Positions 12,357 through 25,873 of a stretch of 64,000 nucleotides of DNA are shown here, piece after piece. The position numbers and the translations under genes are program-made. Position 1 is the first letter of the stretch. Every line of letters begins with the position of its first letter. The notes under the pieces are model-generated. The model saw only the letters and a program-made list of their open reading frames with translations. It was not told the DNA's origin and ran no database searches. This DNA is from Enoplosus armatus (Eukaryota > Chordata > Actinopteri > Centrarchiformes > Enoplosidae), in the NCBI RefSeq assembly GCF_043641665.1, contig NC_092183.1, positions 25,259,492 through 25,323,491 on the forward strand, written 5' to 3'.

Positions 12357-12543
12357 TCATATTGATCCATCGTCCTCTAAAATGGGACACATCAGCACAG
12401 CGAGAAAAGCCTGCGGAAGCCACAAGATGCAGAGGGATGCGGAGGTGTCAAACATGGAAGTGTCAAACAGTGCCCACTCACCACCCCAAACCTTTCCTCA
12501 TCCTCAGTGTGTGTGTGCGTAGAGAGCTGTGGAGTGTGTACAC

Positions 12544-12566
12544 TGTGTGTGTGTGTGTGTGTGTGT
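12544..12566. repeat. (GT)n microsatellite
   Basis: Eleven GT units, with a shorter GT stretch at 12506-12518 just upstream. Confidence 0.85.
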
Positions 12567-12683
12567 CCGTGGGCGGCTGTCACCTCTAAACAGCAAAGTT
12601 TCCAAATGACAGGGCCAGGCGATGACAGTTCAGCTACTGCCACCGGGCAGGTTAGAGAAGGGAGCCTCCCTCCATCTGACAAC

Positions 12684-12740
12684 CCCCCCACCCCCACCCC
12701 CACCCTACTTCTCTCTCTCTCTTTCTCTCTCTCTCCCTCC
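12684..12740. repeat. Compound CCCCAC / CT tract
   Basis: Several CCCCCAC units run into CT-rich sequence. The stretch is pyrimidine-rich on the + strand throughout. Confidence 0.75.
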
Positions 12741-12886
12741 CACTCAGCCCACTCCGTGTTGTGACTGCTTGTGACAGGACTCGCTGGTTTCTTGCTGTTT
12801 ATTCCATGTGGTTTTCGTGCTACAACATGTCTGCGTTGTGCGTTTTCTCCCAGCATGTTCATACGTCCAACACTGAGCTGTTAGTC

Positions 12887-12902
12887 TGTGTGTGTGTGTG
12901 TG
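12887..12902. repeat. (GT)n microsatellite
   Basis: Eight GT units ending at TTTACAGG. Confidence 0.8.
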
Positions 12903-13407
12903 TTTACAGGTATGTTATTGCATGTACATACAAATGTTTCTGTCAAACATATGAATTTACAAAGCACCGGGGTGTTTTGGCAGGCACAAAATATCAACAA
13001 CAACGGGAATGAGATGAAAAAACAATGGGAGTGAATGAGTTCGTTCAGTGCTTGGTGTGTGCACGTGTGTGTAATCCTCCGAACAGCTGGAGTTTTAGAG
13101 CGATGTACACGGTAATTGAAACATAACCACTATGGTAGTGCCGAGAATCAGAAAAGTCTCACCCTGGGCCAAAATATATGCGGAAGCAAAACATTGTTAA
13201 CACGCCTGTTTGTCTTTCACAAAACAAAGCCAGAGGTTTGTTCCAAAGTCCTGTGTATGTGATTGTTGGGTAATTGATATTGATCATCAACTTGCAGATG
13301 TGCCACTAATATGTTGTATAATGTTGGCAGCTCACACTAGCTCACATTATAACGCATCACCTTTTATGGAGGTTTCCTTGCATCCAGTTGGTGTAATCGT
13401 GGATCTT

Positions 13408-13420
13408 TGACCTTTGACCT
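13408..13420. promoter_or_regulatory. DR1 nuclear-receptor half-site pair
   Basis: TGACCT-T-TGACCT is a perfect direct repeat of the nuclear-receptor half-site (AGGTCA on the minus strand) with one base between copies. DR1 spacing is the known preference of COUP-TF, HNF4 and PPAR/RXR factors. A perfect 13-base match is uncommon but can occur by chance in 64 kb. Occupancy is unknown. Confidence 0.4.
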
Positions 13421-14063
13421 TTGTTCATTTCTCAGTAATACTGACGAAAAAAGAAATGTTTTAGTCAGAGATGTCCCGAGCTGATCTTGTTTCGCCTTAT
13501 TTTTATCTCGGCAATATATATCTTGTAAATTCTTTTTTTTTTTCTCATTTAACCTGACATTAATTCAAGCGTTCAGAGTTGTCCACAATGGGGAAACTCC
13601 CTGAATCAATAAAGCACTACTACCTGCTCCGTTACCACAATATAAACTGTGCGAATTACCAATTCTTCAGCCTTGAACTTTCACATACAAGTTTGGGATT
13701 GTGTTTTGAAATTGCGCCTTGTGGTGGTTTAATTCAGAGACGTGACTTATTGAACTAGTCCCGGGATGTGTCATTTCGCGTTGGAGGAGCAATCCCTCTC
13801 CTGTGGATGGGGTTCAGTTTAATTTAACAGCGTGCAACAGCTCATCGATAGTTTGTCCCACAGCACAAAGAGATGAAATTGGCAATGACAGCATATAGAA
13901 GCTATTGTAGGTCATATCTTTATAAACAGACCTCACAGAGGAAGAGATGAAGATGGATTTCAACTGGAACACACTCGAGGGAAATACGCTTGTGTTGTGT
14001 ACAGGCGGCATGTTGAGTGAATTTCAAAGTGCCTGATGACCTCTAAGTTAATCCTTACCAAGG

Positions 14064-14232
14064 GTGTCCTGGTAGCTCAGGAGACTGATGGACACGGTGT
14101 GGATTCGTGACTCCAAACACCACACATTTGAATCCACCTGATTACCTTTTTCACGTGTCACCACTTCTCTCTTGGTCATTTTTCCTCGTGTGTGTGTGTC
14201 TAAATTGTGTAGCTGTCTAATAAAGTAGAAAC
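14064..14232 (+). mobile_element. Degenerate tRNA-derived SINE
   Basis: The left part reads GTGTCCTGGTAGCTCAGGAG, which contains an A-box-like TAGCTCAGGAG. About 45 bases later, ATTTGAATCC at 14126-14135 resembles a Pol III B box. The right end, GCTGTCTAATAAAGTAGAAA, resembles the CTGTCTAATAAAGGCAAAAA tail that I remember from an abundant percomorph SINE, whose head (TCCTGGTGGCCCAGG) also matches. Body and tail are in the expected order at about 170 bp total. The copy is diverged and has a small GT tract inside it, so it is not recent. Neither a family name nor target-site duplications could be established. Confidence 0.55.
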
Positions 14233-14235
14233 ACA

Positions 14236-17200
14236 TTATGAGGAAGTCTGTTTATGGCCTCTTAGCCTTGCATATATGGATGGCTGGATGCAGGCTAGCA
14301 CGTGGATTTATCTCTTTATCTTATGATCAAACAACAGCAGTTTTATTACCCATGACAATCACAGGCTCTAGCATGCATGTATGATGGGCCATGAATAGCC
14401 ATATTACCATACATTTACATTTCTGTGTCCAACATATGGCTTTAAATGCTTGTCAGACATAATGTAATTACCTTTTTTTTTATTTGTATATCTTGAGAGA
14501 ATTCTCCAGAGAGCCCTGCAGAAAGAACCATCACGGGGTTTTTTTTCACAGCCACTGACATCATTGTAATTGTACAGCTTGACGAAGCGGCAGCTCACAA
14601 GTCATTATTCATGCAAGTTACTAGATTCAATCACAGAAAGAGGTCATGTAAATGCATTGGATGTACTGTGCCCAAATGTGGCCATAACAGAACATTCATC
14701 TGTAGTTAATCGTACTTTTAGTGTCATGATCGTATATTCAGATGGACATTCAGTCAGTGTCAGTTTAGCAAAAGTTACGGGTTGATTTCATCGCGTCAAG
14801 AGCTGTCGCATGTGACATAGGTCGAGTAAATGATCTGTTTGAATAAAGATTTAAAGAGAGAAATCATCAAACCACTGAGCTTGCAGTTAAGAGACTACAG
14901 CAGCTACAGCAGCAGCAGTGTAGGAATGGCCGCAGGAAAATGTCGTAGTTAAAAGCCAATCTTAGTCGCTGGTGTTTTTCCCATTCGCTCCATGTTGTGT
15001 CTGTTTCAGGCCAGTTCGCGGAGTTACAGGTCACGTTGCCCTCCCTCTGACTCCATCCGCTTACTCACACACCGCCAGACACCCATATGCACACATAGGC
15101 GTTCTCAGACAAACACAACAGCCCCGCTTCACAGCGGCCAGACAGATGGAAACCATTATTTGAATCTTAACTCGAAAGGAAATCATTTCATATCACAAAA
15201 AGCAAATTACCAGTCGTCCAAATATTTAGGGAATGAGATGAATTGAGACCTCCTCCTCCAGTTGGCTTCCAGCACGGAAACTCTAATTTGGGATTTAAAC
15301 AAAGCTGGAAAAGGAAAATAAACGTGGGGTGGGGGGCAGCAGCCAGGCCCTGCTGTTGACCTCAGTGACACGACAGGCAAGATGGCAGGGGCGATTATGG
15401 AAGCGTGTTCTTTGATTTTAGAGTAGGGCTCGCTCTCTGCACAGGATGCCGTGTGTCAAACATGGACCTGGGGCCCCAAAGAAGAGTAAATGTCTCCTTT
15501 ATGGCACCTTGCAGTGTAAGTGCCAATGCAGTGTTTGCCAGATGGCCTGTGATGGATAGGGAATCAATCCAATACACCTAACACTGGACAGTCCGTCATA
15601 TTTACCTTCTGTAGCTTTAAGGTGGTTGACGTGCTCAAGAACTAGACTATGTGATATTAAGACTAGTGGGGACATATTCCAACAAGAGTTAGTAGTCACT
15701 AGCTTTGAAAACTAAACTATTTAAGAAAAGAATGCGTGCTGGAAAGGAGACCTCATTTCAAACCTCACATTTAATCTTGAAACTTTGACAACTCTGCTAA
15801 TGTTTGCAATGTTTTTATTTTGTCAAGTTACGAAGACTCGCCAGTGATTTGGACCTCTGGGTAGCCAACCTGTCTTTGACTAATAATGGATTAAAGATAT
15901 GTATAAAAGTCTCACTCTCAAAACTCTTAGAGCCAAGGAGCCATTAGAGCTACAATTAGTACCCGAGTAGTTGTAGCTGTGGGACCAGTCCCTTTTTCTA
16001 CCTTTGCAACAGAGGAGCATTTATTTTGCACCTAGTTGTTCCTCCCTCCCCTCCCCTCCATCTCCCACCTTTTGACCCAACTCATCTTTGATTATCCCGG
16101 AGAAAAATGGCTTCTTTGACTCCCAGGGAGCGCAAAAACAAGAAACGTCCTTGAGCTATTTGTCTTGCTGCTTTCATCTCGCAACACATCTGCACCAAGC
16201 ACTGTCAGCCAAAAGCATTCATTCCACCCTTCCCTCCTTCCCTTTACTCCATATCTCCTCCCACTGCAGTGCATCAAAACAGCTGGGTGTATGTTTGTGG
16301 TCCATTCATAACTGTGCCAGGGTAATTAAGAGCTTTCTGTGAAATGATAGCTTTGTCAGACTCCTCAGATGTTACCTAACAAGGCAGCCTACAAAGGTGT
16401 TAGTGTAGCGCATTCATCATTGTCATCTGGGGCTAATTACCAGCCTATAAATCACTAGTCTGACCTGGACCAGCCACGTCTGAAAGGTACTAGGCTCTGT
16501 TAAGGTGGATCAAAACCGCAATCCTTCCTGGATAGTTTGCTCTGTTTAATGTTTTCTTTTTTATCTATGAACAATACACATTTGCTGTGTTGTCATGAAT
16601 TATTTTGATCTATTCCACAATTTTGTTAATGATTAGCAATGAGCTAATAGCCCATGCATTGCGGGATCCCTGCTTTTTTCATTTTATTCGACCGCAAACT
16701 CATTTAAAGCTGAGAGAAGCAGAATGAGATAACATTCTCTGCTGCAGACGGGGCTTAAAGTGTCCTCGCCCTGACTTTTACAATGATAGGAAGGTTAAGT
16801 TAGCACTGTGTTAGATTTATGCCGCCTTTCAAGCATCCTTCATTTCCACTTACTTACCAGATCAAGCAATCCCCGGCCAGTCTATAAAATCCCACAGCTT
16901 ACTTTTCTTTAATTAAATGCCACTCGTAATGCTCCCGGTGCACCCCGTATATCTGCGGCCATAGCTGATGCTTTAAAAAGCAAAGAGCCACCTTTAATGC
17001 GGTGCGCCGTCTGCAGCTCGGCTGCACCAGGGGAACAGAGCAACCAGGCATCCATCTTAACAAGGTCACACCGTTTGATTTTTAATATAACGGTCAGTGC
17101 TCGGGCCCTGCGTCCCTCCTTTGAAATATTAGCGCTCATTAACGATGTGGAAGCTGCCCCGCCCCTCCCCTCCTCGCAAAAAAAACCATCAGCAATCATT

Positions 17201-20008
17201 CTGTACATGAGAGTGTGCAGAGTCAGATCTGTGCTTAGACCTGCTCCCACTCACTGCCAGGGGCTGGCCAAAAGCCTGCTTTATAGGCCAGCTTTATGGC
17301 ATTCATTATGCACACTTAACAGCCACTGTAATTCTCTCAGATGGGTTGGGGAAGTGAGGCGATTAGCTGTTGGGTCTGAACGTGGGTTGCCTGAGACTTT
17401 GACCTTTTGTTTTGGACATAAAAGATGATGTCTCTGCCTCATGCAGTGAGATTTCCTATCTGCAGTCTGGTCTGTACATGTTTTTCTCCTTCGTTTGTGC
17501 TTTAAGAATGATGTGTAATCAGGAGGAAGTAGGCAGAGATAAGGTCTGGTCTTATTGAAGATGGATGTTGTGAATTGGACCCAGAAAGATCCTGTTGTCC
17601 TCGCGCATATACATTTTGAACTCTGACCGTTTTCCTAAGGGCTTGTAAAAGTGTTATTGCATTCTTCTTTTCTCTATTTTCTATTCCATGGGGCTTCCAG
17701 CACAAAAGCTGAGTTAAAATGACTGGAAGTTGTTTTCACTTCAGATTGCTGCGTTTCAGAGCTGTAAAAATGAGGCATAGAGAGTCAGGGTCAAAAACAT
17801 CTCACTCCTACGCAAACAGCTTATTAGACGCAAGCTTTTGTAGAAGGGTTGAACTTTTCTGCGCTTCTTGTTTTCTGCTTCCCACTCATTTAATGTTGTG
17901 CAGCAAAAAAAAAGGAGGACAGACATTAACAGCCGTGCTCTTTGATAATCTACTACAGATTGCCTTTGTTGTCCTAATTCAGAACTTCAGATCATGTCTT
18001 CAGAGAAAGCACTGAATCATGGCCAACAACACAGATCAGTCTGCTGGATGACGTGTTTTTCTTGCTCGATCACTGCTGGTTTACTGCCCTGCTGCTGGGC
18101 TGAATCTTCCACGTGAAGCCCAGCTTACGCAAGCAGTACACCCATAACAAATTACACCAGCACCCCTTCTCAACATGACTTATCCTCCTGTGTAGATGGA
18201 GATGCGAGACATTCCATAAGTTATTGTGCCGCGTGCCCTTGGAGCTGGCGGCCTGTTTACGCAACCCATATTCCTCTCTGCCTCCTCCTTGGCTCTATTC
18301 CCTAAGAGAGATTTCCAGGTCACAATCCCACCAAACCATAAGAACACATTTCTCCGAGGCCCCCTGTTTGGATGCACAAAGTAACGGCCACTGTCATGGG
18401 AAATTTAGGTTGTAAATCTGCGAACGGTGACCTCATAAAGTGCGCTTGACCTCCAGGATGAGGAGGCATAGTGGGCCACGCATCATTAAGCTCACAGACA
18501 CCATCAGGATTAGGTTTCAACGCTCAAACTGTGTGTAGTCAGAAGCAGTGGCACCTTCGTCACCAAATCGATGACCTGCACCACTGACGGGAGAGATGTG
18601 AATTTAATCGTTGAGCACGGTTGTTTTAGAGTCCTGAAAGGGGAAAAAAAAATCTACTACTGGCTCACAGCTGAGATATACAGAGCAAATTAGTAGAGTA
18701 TGAAAAGTGAGGGTGTGAAGTAGCGGTAAATAACTTCTCAACAATTTGTTTGACATTTCCCCAGTAATAGCAAAACAGAGTATACCAAGTTCTCATAGAC
18801 ACTCATCGCACACTGTTGATGTGAAGACTGACTATCCACTTTGTGACCAGATGGAGTGTAGTAAATGTAAAGACATACACAGCCTGTTACAACATGTTTG
18901 CACAAAGCCAGAATATGATTTACTTCTTTGTTAAATCATGACACATGCAAAATAAGTGACAAAAAAAACCCAAAACATTTGTTCCTTTTAGGCTGCGTTT
19001 CTCTTAAATGCACAAATTGCAAACAAAACCAAAGAGACAATCAAAGTTTTGTTTTCTCTGAAGTCGCGGCGGTTAAAGTTTGACAAGAAGGGTTAAAGCT
19101 GGCCTGAGTCCGCCTTGGCGGTTCTTTTTAAGAGCCCCACTCAACGTCTCTTTTGTGGCTCCAGATGTTTTGTGAAGCTATTTATTTAGCTTGTGAACAG
19201 GCCGACAAAAAGCAGCAGGCATAGTGATGGAGAGGCAGAACCACAGTGACATTGTTGCAGGGCCTTACAAAAGATAGCTGTATGCTTAATGTGATTTAGA
19301 GCCGGGGTTGGAGCGGGGGACTTTATCGCCTTTGAGAGGGAGGTTACCAAATTGAAATGCAAATCTTAACATTTTGGAATTCATTAGGGTTGACACGGCC
19401 CCTTGGAACAACAACAACAACAAAAAATGAAGGCGCATTGTTGAAGGGGGCTGGGGGAGTTCTCATTTCTTGCAAATTCTCTCTCTGAAAGGGAATGGAA
19501 AGAAATGAGTCCGACCTTCTGACTTTGTTATTTTACTCCAATGTCGTCCTCCCTTAATTTTTCCTGCGGATGTTGACGTGAAGACAGCTCTCATCCGCAG
19601 ACCTGCTAGCTGCAAAGTTCCCATATGGAGCAGGTGGATTGTCCCCCGCTGCACTAATGCTGCAGCATATGAGAGCATCTGCCAAGTAGTCAAGTAACAC
19701 GCTAAACTCCTCTAGGTATGAGAAACAGACGTTGGAATTATGATGACAATATGATCTGTCATAATTATCTAATATAAATGTTGTCTGCCTGCAGACTTTG
19801 CTCCTAACTAGAGCTCCGAGTTGCAGTAAAAACTAGGAGGAACTTTAGCTTTTGAGGAATTAAAAAGTTAAGGACTTTGGCGGGGAATCGGATTTCTTTC
19901 GAGATGAATGCTGTGACAAAAAGCTTTTTAATGCTTTCTCATTCTTTGACAGTTTCTATCATTCAGTTATTCTGACATTCTCACAAACAACTCTGTGCGC
20001 AAGCGTCC
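14236..20008. other. Non-coding unique sequence
   Basis: No supportable gene. Short open frames on both strands are unrelated to one another and lack features. A small CAG run lies near 14897-14918. Candidate regulatory texture is strongest at 16890-17130. The rest is ordinary intron-like or intergenic DNA. Confidence 0.6.
16890..17130. promoter_or_regulatory. Candidate conserved non-coding block
   Basis: Repeat-free sequence containing TTTAATTAAATG (about 16908-16919), CACTCGTAATG and a second AT-rich part with TTTTTAATATAAC. The mixture of AT-rich homeodomain cores with CG-containing words is typical of ancient vertebrate enhancers. This is inference from base texture only. Confidence 0.28.

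Positions 20009-20009
<1 letters not shown>

Positions 20010-20041
<32 letters not shown>
20010..20041. repeat. (CA)n microsatellite
   Basis: Sixteen CA units. Confidence 0.9.
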
Positions 20042-20043
<2 letters not shown>

Positions 20044-20536
20044 CTTTCACTGACGTATGGCAAGTCCTGATCTGTATCTGCCGCACACACTTCCCCAGAG
20101 AATTGATTAAAATCAGAGAGAGACAGGCCTTGAACATAGCTGCTTTTGTCTGAACAAACAAAGGCTGCCGGTAATTGGATTCACATTGAGAGAGGTATTT
20201 AAAACAGTCTGATAACTAACACAAGCTGTCGGCTTTTGCGGGGGCATTTTTTGACCCACTCACCTTTTATTGGTCTAGCCCTGCTCCAGCAGAGCTCAGT
20301 TATGTCGAAGCAGCTCCCATTTAACCTCAGGGAACATTATTACGAGAAATCTGTCTGTCAGAATGGGTTCAGAGGTCTTTCACCTCCCTTTCCGCTACGG
20401 GTTCCTCCTTTTGGGGCACTTAAACGCACCATTAACTCACTCCAGTTTGACAACCACAAGTTGAGGATTCGCAGTACACTTTGGATAAAAGTCCACTTTC
20501 GATGTATTGATGTTTGGTTAAACGCAACTTAAAGAT

Positions 20537-20555
20537 AAAAAAAAAAAAAAAAAAA
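20537..20555. repeat. Poly-A tract
   Basis: Nineteen consecutive A. No retroelement body is evident immediately upstream, so there is no reason to call a retroposed tail. Confidence 0.85.
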
Positions 20556-22849
20556 TGCCCTGCAGGAGACTGCCTTGACCTGTGGGAGTGTAATCCAAGC
20601 AGGCCAAATACCACGAGTTACAGATAATTAAACCAGTGAAGGGCTGATTAGAGGCAGCGAGACAAGAAATCAATGAAACATGGCCAGACAAAGTGTGTCT
20701 GATTGTTTACATACCTGGGACTGGGAGGGAGAGAGGGGAAGAGAGAGAGAGAGAAATGACTGCCATTTTATGTCTGGTTTGAGGTGAACAAGATAGAGAT
20801 CAACTCCAAATGGCTGCAGTCAGAGGGCTTGGGGCTCAGGGGACACCACTGCCTCGCAATCCATCGCTCACCCAGACATAGACACTCCATTACTCTGGCT
20901 CTGAACCTGGATTAAATCCCATCCCAACCCTGATTGTCTTTCCACCTCTACTCCATCCTGTTGACATTGGCCTCCCCGGGCCGAGGAGGCCGCCCTACCC
21001 GATGGGTCTTGCTGAGTCACAGCCCGGCCCGCTGGGTCCTGGAGGATTAGCCCGAGTGAGCCACAAGTCAGCTAAGGGGTAGATGATTGCACCAAATCCT
21101 GAGAGATCTCCAGCCGCTCTGAAGTGTATTTGCACAGTTGTCTCAGTGCAGTGATAAAAAATTGCGAAGGCTCATAATCAGCTCAGGTATGTTGGGTAAC
21201 GTTTTGCTTATATGAGCGTCTTATCTGGGTTCAGCTACACATTATACCCTTGTGTGTTTACATTTTCATGTTGGAGTGTGTGTTCTAGCAGTATTTACCT
21301 TTTGTGTTGGTTGTTCAAGGGCAAAGAGAGTTCACCCTTGTCTCTGTTGTACCTTGTACTGTTTCACCTGAGCGATGGCCAGCATTTGAGCTGCATGTAG
21401 AAGTGTGCCAAGTTGATATCCAGTATCCGAAGCTCTTAACTGAAGGGATGTTTTTGATTGCGGCATGACAAGGAAGCCACCTAATTATTGTCGTTTGGTC
21501 TGCGTAGAAAGGGGAACCGGCAGGGACGGGATGTCCACTTACATAAGAACCGCCTCTGTGATGAGTTCTGTCTCAGTGAGGTTACAGCTGCATTAAGCAG
21601 CGTTGCACTTTGAGATCACTTCTGCCCCAACAGGCAGTGAGAGGTTTGGTCATCTCACATTGGAGGACTTGGTGCCGGTTACGGTTGTTGACTAACGCCG
21701 ATGTAGAACCATGTTCCAGATGGCTGTGCCAGGGAACATCTGGGAATTTCACTTAGGCATTTACGCAATTTGTTATGGGAAGAACATTGAAAATATTAAC
21801 TCGCCAGATGGAAGGGAATCTTCGTAGGGAAGATTATAATCATTGATGGGCAGATGTAAAGTAACAAAAACAGGAAATGACTTTCATTAAGGTCAACATT
21901 GACCATGCCAAATCAATGATGGCGCAGGATTCCTTCTGAGTTCTGCTCAGTAGACGTGTTCATCGCTGCCACTGGTGGACAAAAGCTATATAAACAAGGC
22001 TATCCTAATCAATAGTACTGCTGTAATGTGGCGTCTCTCACAAGCACGCTGGTTTCCGATTTCCGATCACGAGTTAAAACAACCGGATCATGTTTATATT
22101 TGTCAAAGTTCCAATTGATTAATTAAACTGTAATCGTGACAGCTCGGACTCTCCTGAGGATGAATTCGGAGATGAGAGATTGGATCTGAAATTCCCTCGG
22201 GGGGGGTTATAATCAGGCTTTAAATCATGTAATGTGTTCGTGGCTTATCCTCTCAGTACCATGACGCTTTATCGCAAAAAAAGATCGCCAAAGGTATGAA
22301 AAAGAAAAAAGCCAGCAACAACTTGTGTCCAGCTCGCCAACAGCTATTTAGGAGTCTGTCTCATGTTTCAAATTACTGCTTTCTTTGGATGGAGAAATAC
22401 ACCGAGTACACTGTATTTATTCAGTGCCGACTGATAAATTGGATTCAACTGTTGCTTCACTCTCTGATTTTCAGATTTCAATTTCTCCTCTACATTGAGA
22501 TTGAATTGTAACAGAGTATCTAAAGAAATTCCCTTAAGTGAGCTCAAATGTGGGCCTCATTTTGATATAATGCATGTACTGCAGTGTAATGATAGCAAGC
22601 ATATAATCCAGCGTTCATACACCAGCTATGTACTCACCACACCCTATACTAGACAGAAACACAACATGATAAATATTTATGCTTCTAATTATTCTATGTG
22701 CATTATTAATTGCACCAAAATATCCCTCCAAGAGGATCTCATTAGGGTAGGAAATTAGTCAAAGCAAATAACGCTCATAGTTGAAAAAGCATTTTTAAAC
22801 ATCATCCACGTTTCCTCTCTCATTTTGCCAGTGCTGAAGTTCATAAACT

Positions 22850-22970
22850 GCACTGTGAATGCGTTCATTAGAATTAGTATTTCCTCAAACTGAGTTGACT
22901 GGAGAAATTGTGTGTGATTAAATATTAGCTTGAATATAATTAGCATTTATTAGCAAACCCTGCTATGGCA
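22850..22970. promoter_or_regulatory. Candidate AT-rich regulatory block
   Basis: Dense homeodomain-type cores (GTGATTAAATATTAGC, ATATAATTAGCATTTATTAG) in repeat-free sequence immediately left of a G/T homopolymer stretch. No open frame. Function is inferred from motif density only. Confidence 0.27.
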
Positions 22971-23013
22971 GATAATGAAAATCTTAATGAAATGCTTTGT
23001 TGAATTTTGTGTC

Positions 23014-23122
23014 GGGGGGGGGGGGGGGGGGTTTGATTTTTTTTTTCTGTTTTTTTCTCTTACATTTGCAGTCTTCATGCCGTAGCCCAAAATACAATAT
23101 ATGTACTTTTTTTTTTTTTTTT
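23014..23122. repeat. Homopolymer cluster (G18, T10, T16)
   Basis: A run of eighteen G at 23014-23031 is followed at once by T-rich sequence, and a second T run lies at 23107-23122. Such runs are prone to assembly and length errors. Confidence 0.85.
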
Positions 23123-25873
23123 GACTTATAATGGAGACAGCTGCTGTAATTGTAACATTCTGCCATCGAGCCCCTTCTCTGAGACAGTGTTGGAGTCTGC
23201 CTGCTCTGTGCAACAGCCTACAGTGAGTTTAATAGGCTCCTCAGTCTGGTAGAGCTATTACCAAATCCAACACAGACCATTAGGCCGCATGGGCTTAATT
23301 GCACATTAATTGGATAATTAGTCCTGCACTTTGTTTTTCTCCCATTTTCTCAAATCTTCTCCCTCGTTTTGGCAAGCGGTCATTCGCTAGATTTCCCTTT
23401 TGGTCATTATGTTTTTCAGCGCAGCGAGGACATACTGTAGGTGGTGCAGTCATCCTGTGGCTGGTGGTTTGCAGCGGGGAGGGGTTGCTCCACGTGGGTG
23501 GGAGGCCAAGGCTGAGAGGATTGATGGAGCCCTAGGTTGTCCTCCTCCTGTGCTGTCATGTTGACCCACAATACACGCTGTGTTTGTGTCTCCGCCAGCA
23601 CAGAAACCAGGAAGAGGCATGCATAGTTAAATAGGCAACAACTCTCTAGTGCGCAAGGTGCATTATTTATGAACTTTTTAAAGAGATTTTATTCATCCCT
23701 TCCTCGTATTTCTCCCCACCATTATTGCCTGTGCTTTAGGCGTGTGCCTCAGCACTCTCAGATTGCTACCATTAAACCCAGGGAGCCATCTGATGGAGTT
23801 ATCAAAGTAAATGTTTGGCACATTTGATAGCATTTGAAATATCCTCCTGTAATAAAGCTCTCCGGGGAGAAAGAGGGACAGGCTTTTCATGCAAATAGCC
23901 GGTTTTCTGATATCACACAGTGTCGAAATATCCACATTTATCTCAGTGCTGTCAACTAACACACAGAGCACCTACTGATATGGAGGTTGATGTTTGGCTA
24001 GATGGGAGACGGTAGAAAAAGTGTTCGCCATATGACATCGGGCCAGGCAGCACTTAATGAAATCATTATCTTAAATTTACAAGCAATGAATCTGCCAGGC
24101 TGCAGTGTGAGTTCAGTGCGGTTTTATTGTGCATGTGGTATACACATGGAAGCCAGACAATTAGAGAGAGGGGAAGATGTGAAGAAACATAAAATGATGA
24201 ATTAGCTTTAGGGAATGTAAAGAGTATGGATGCTTTTGTGTTATTTTCAGACGGCTGGTGTGTTGTATAAGCGCAGACTTCAGGGAACAGGAGGGAAATC
24301 AGTGCAGAGAGAAATTTAGTGGTCGGCTGAACCGTTCTGCCTTAATGAGCAAAGCATTGTCGTCCTCTACCAGACCCTGATAGGTCCCCCACTGATTAGA
24401 TAAGTTAAAGCTCAGTCCTTTATTATTCCCAGAAGAAGCAGCGCTTGCTCTCATGCTTTTGTCTCTGCGCTAATAATAGCCTCAAAGTATGATCATTCCA
24501 AAGGGTTAAAATGCTCCTTATAAACATCGGTCTGTTTTCGTTTTGTTTATTATTCATCTCGTCCAATTACCATTCTAAAGGGGGAGTGTTTCTCGCCAGG
24601 CGCTGAGGGAATAGGAGATTAAAAGGCAATGAGGAAACATCTGTGTCTCTGCTTTGCCACAAATCTGCATCTCATTCCTACCACTGGCATCCAAACAGAC
24701 AGCGCCTACAATGCAGGGAAAGAAGTAAAACACCAAGGCGCATCGGGCTAGCGAATAGAGGGAAGGGTTACCATAGAAACACATACCTCACATGGGTTTA
24801 TGGGCTGCATCCTATCACATGCTATCAATTACCATAAATCTTCTGGCAGCGAGGGCGGTGGTTAAGGTGCGCCTCAGCAGTGAATGACAATGTGTTGATC
24901 TCCACATATCTGGAGAGATGCATCCAGGCTCTTTAAATCAAGAGGAAAATGGCATCAGATTTAGCTTGTGACAATAGAAAGACGGAGAGTGCCTCTAATG
25001 CGTTTCCTTTCACGAGCCTGTGTGCAAACACATTGAAAATCAGAAGGAGGATGCTGGCCGCCTTTTTCCTGTACATTCATGTCGTCGTGGAAGATGATGA
25101 ATGATTGCAAAATCAAAACTTAGCGGAAAGCATAATGCGCCGCGGAGCTATACGTTTATGCCTGATAATCTTTGACTGGGTGTCATCATGCTTGTTCCAT
25201 TCACTCGTCGTACAGCTGTCTGCACATAAAAAAAAATAAATAAAAAAAAGCCAGCAGTGAGAATTGTGTCAGAGCACAGCGGTACATCAGTGCAATTTCC
25301 ACAAATGGCATCTTTTCCCAGGCTTCCATCCTCTCGACCTCTGGTGCCAGAGCGACGACGCTGAGAGCATTATCAGATGTGTTTGAGCAGCTCCCATCAG
25401 CACGACCCCGGTGGGCGGTGCAGATATCGAGTGACCTTTTCTGCATGGCTCCCTGATATTAACGCAATCTCCCCGCCTTATTACCGTTGGAACGTTTCAC
25501 AGAGTATTAGACTTAATAAATGACTTTTTCCTCGGCTTCCATCTCTCTCTCCCCCGTCTCCCTCCGCCATCTTTCTCCCCCGATTCCTCTCCTGCCCTGC
25601 TCCCCTCGTCTTCCCTGCTCCTGTGCCGATAACCCGACCTCCCCAGGGGCCCGGCCTCCATAATCGCGTCAGTTCACGGCCCTCTTATTCCAGCAGAATT
25701 GCTTAATTGGTATGTGTTCTACATAACTGTTGGAGTATTAGACTCACAAATGAAGGTTAGAACCTCAGTGCTTGTAATCGACTGAAAGAAATTGATTTGT
25801 GCTCAGCTGCCCTTCTGGGACGAGACTTTATGGTTCTCTGAAGAAATGAAGCTTTTATAATTGTGTGTTCTCC

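Larger units (their letters stand above)
9901..14060. other. Non-coding sequence dominated by microsatellites
   Basis: Between unique stretches this interval carries at least eight CA/GT tracts (listed individually) and a CCCCCAC/CT-rich stretch at 12684-12740. The peptides predicted over the tracts (poly-CV or TH runs) are translation of the repeats and not genes. A direct repeat of TGACCT half-sites at 13408-13420 is listed separately. Confidence 0.65.

Noticed and set aside
24250..24320. Open segment after TTATTTTCAG
   Set aside because: Runs to a TAG after 22 codons with no clear donor; peptide not coherent with other candidates.
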